64,000 bases of DNA from RCIO01 sp040880025. GTDB lineage: Bacteria; Pseudomonadota; Alphaproteobacteria; Rhizobiales; Rhizobiaceae. The position numbers were made by a program, and so were the translations under genes. The notes beneath the pieces were generated by a model. It was not told the DNA's origin. It saw only the letters and a program-made list of their open reading frames with translations, and ran no database searches. This document shows positions 62,743 to 64,000 of this stretch, piece after piece. The stretch's first letter is position 1. Each line of letters opens with the position of its first letter. Where the stretch lies: assembly GCA_040880025.1 (NCBI GenBank), contig JBBDJD010000011.1, positions 1-64,000 of the forward strand, given 5' to 3'.

Positions 62743-63690
62743 ATGGCAGCCTATATCGCCAAGCGACTGCTGGCCGCTATTCCCGTTCTGCTCGGGCTTT
62801 CAATCATTGTCTTCCTGATCATGGCGATGATCCCCGGCGATCCCGCCACTGCTATTCTGGGCTCCTACGCAACGCCTGAAAATGTCGAGAAGCTGAACCG
62901 TGATCTCGGCCTCGACAAATCCCTGCCACAGCAATACCTGATCTGGCTCGGCAACCTTCTGCAGGGCGACATGGGCCGCTCCTATGCGCTCAACCGTCCG
63001 GTTCTCGATGAGGTTCTGGAACGCTTTTCCGCGACGCTGATACTTGCCGGCACGTCTCTGGTTCTGTGCACGATCTTCGGCCTTCTGGCCGGCATCGTGT
63101 CGGCGGTCCGGCAGTTCGGCTGGGCGGACAGGATCGTAACGCTGTTCGTTCTGATCGGCATCTCGATCCCGTCGTTTTTCCTCGGGCTGCTGCTTATCCT
63201 GTTGTTCGCGGTTCAATTGAGGATGTTCCCGGCGTCGGGCATGTACGCCATCTATGGCGGCGGCGATCTTCCCGATCTCCTTTACCACCTGTTCCTGCCC
63301 GCGGTGACGCTCGCGGTCGTGGCGACCGGCGTCATCGCCCGTCTGACCCGCACCGCGATGCTGGAAGTGCTGCGGCAGGACTACATCCGAACCGCGCGCG
63401 CCAAGGGTCTCAACGAGCGCAAGGTGATTTACGTGCATGCGCTGAAAGCGGCGATGGTGAGCGTCGTTCCGGTGATCGGCCTGCAGGCGGGGTTCGTGCT
63501 CGGCGGCGCGGTCTATATCGAGACTGTGTTCCAGTGGCCCGGCATCGGCGCGATGCTTGTCAACGCGATTTCGACCAGGGATCTGCTGCTGGTCCAAGGC
63601 GGCGTTCTCATCGTCGCAGCGGCCTACGTGTTCGTGAACCTGCTCGCCGACGTCGTGCAGTCCATCCTTGATCCGAGGCTGAAGACATGA
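62743..63690 (+). CDS. Dipeptide-type ABC transporter permease DppB
   Basis: The 315-residue protein has six membrane helices and the DppB pattern: an N-terminal MAAYIAKRLLAAIPVLLGLSIIVFLIMAMIPGDPA and the EAA loop TARAKGLNERKVIYVHALKAAMVSVVPVIGLQAG. ETVFQWPGIGAMLVNAI and TRDLLLVQGGVLIVAAAYVFVN close the family signature. GGGGAGG lies upstream. It overlaps the next permease gene by 4 bases. Confidence 0.94.
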   Translation: MAAYIAKRLLAAIPVLLGLSIIVFLIMAMIPGDPATAILGSYATPENVEKLNRDLGLDKSLPQQYLIWLGNLLQGDMGRSYALNRPVLDEVLERFSATLILAGTSLVLCTIFGLLAGIVSAVRQFGWADRIVTLFVLIGISIPSFFLGLLLILLFAVQLRMFPASGMYAIYGGGDLPDLLYHLFLPAVTLAVVATGVIARLTRTAMLEVLRQDYIRTARAKGLNERKVIYVHALKAAMVSVVPVIGLQAGFVLGGAVYIETVFQWPGIGAMLVNAISTRDLLLVQGGVLIVAAAYVFVNLLADVVQSILDPRLKT

Positions 63691-64000
63691 CCGCCGAAAC
63701 GGTGGAAACGGCGCCCGTTGCGAAAAAGGGCTCCCGGCGGCCGACGGCGTGGCAGCTTCTGATGAACAACACGCTGGCCGCGGTGGGGTTTTACGTGATT
63801 GCCGTCATCGTGGTCGTAGCCGTTCTGGCGCCGATCCTGCCGTTGCAGGATCCAAATGCGACAAGCCCGGCAGACCGGCTTCTGCCGATGTTCACCGACG
63901 GCCACATTCTGGGAACCGACCAGCTCGGACGGGACGTTCTCTCTCGTCTCATATGGGGCACGCGGGTATCGCTGCTGGTTGGTGTGTCCGCCTCCTTCAT
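63687..64000 (+). CDS. Dipeptide-type ABC transporter permease DppC (partial)
   Basis: This is the 5' part of the second permease, cut by the window end. The N-terminus is a hydrophilic stretch and one helix (NTLAAVGFYVIAVIVVVAVLAPIL). It leads into the typical HILGTDQLGRDVLSRLIWGTRVSLLVG, the DppC motif before the second helix. It starts with ATGA overlapping the DppB stop. ATPase genes are expected beyond the window. Confidence 0.92.
   Translation, partial: MTAETVETAPVAKKGSRRPTAWQLLMNNTLAAVGFYVIAVIVVVAVLAPILPLQDPNATSPADRLLPMFTDGHILGTDQLGRDVLSRLIWGTRVSLLVGVSASF

Overview
The window is about 64 kb of GC-rich bacterial chromosome with tightly packed genes. It contains no rRNA, recognisable tRNA, phage, transposase or CRISPR. 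The gene content points to an alphaproteobacterium of the order Hyphomicrobiales (Rhizobiales), probably a Mesorhizobium/Aminobacter/Phyllobacteriaceae relative. The signs are a split transhydrogenase, a soxBDAG operon, a rhizobial-type glpR-glpD-ABC-glpK glycerol cluster, DUF992 and BA14K proteins, many Liv- and Dpp-type ABC transporters, and a rhizobial-style palindromic intergenic repeat. The genus is an inference from gene content, not from an alignment.

Layout. 1-1.6 kb: end of the proton-translocating transhydrogenase genes. 1.7-7.2 kb: a DAPG-hydrolase-like protein, the 5' remnant of a glycerol-3-phosphate acyltransferase paralogue joined to a Phd/VapC toxin-antitoxin pair, a small unknown protein, an intact acyltransferase and a membrane alpha/beta-hydrolase. 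7.2-9.6 kb (minus): DUF992 protein, TPR lipoprotein, ribosomal protein S21 and a YrdB-like membrane protein. 9.8-15.0 kb: sarcosine oxidase soxB-soxD-soxA-soxG. 15.1-18.0 kb: small proteins, a 154-bp inverted-repeat element, an MFS transporter and an SDR. 18.0-31.3 kb: a divergent TetR-controlled catabolic locus with an APH-type kinase, MaoC hydratase and SDR on one side. The other side has TetR, an ACAD11-like dehydrogenase, two MDR reductases, a complete Liv ABC transporter and an acyl-CoA ligase. 31.3-35.7 kb: an RND efflux pump with its adaptor. 35.8-40.1 kb: two small coupled ORFs, a flavodoxin-fold oxidoreductase, an inositol-phosphatase-family protein, an IlvD/Edd-type dehydratase and a BA14K-like protein. 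40.2-50.4 kb: the glycerol regulon glpR, glpD, glpS, glpT, glpP, glpQ, glpU, glpV and glpK. 50.4-58.4 kb (minus): a second Liv transporter (KHMGF), a GntR regulator, a LigM-like tetrahydrofolate O-demethylase and a DUF1932 dehydrogenase. 58.7-64 kb: an AEC carrier, a carbamoylase-type amidase and a Dpp-like ABC transporter cut by the window end.

How the genes work together. Three substrate modules stand out. (1) The 18-31 kb locus pairs an ACAD11-type dehydrogenase with the free-standing APH kinase that animals fuse to it, and adds ligase, hydratase, SDRs and importer. It looks like a dedicated pathway for a 4-hydroxy or 4-oxo carboxylic acid, similar in logic to the Pseudomonas lva levulinate pathway. 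(2) The 50-58 kb locus joins an importer to a methyl-transferring O-demethylase under a GntR regulator. Four copies of the palindrome TGTATACA mark its likely operators, one of them overlapping a good -10 box. (3) The glp cluster is a canonical glycerol uptake and oxidation operon. It has an ordered array of near-repeats at its promoter and a 9-bp inverted repeat just before the glpD ribosome-binding site. Sarcosine oxidase and the LigM-like enzyme both feed one-carbon units to tetrahydrofolate.
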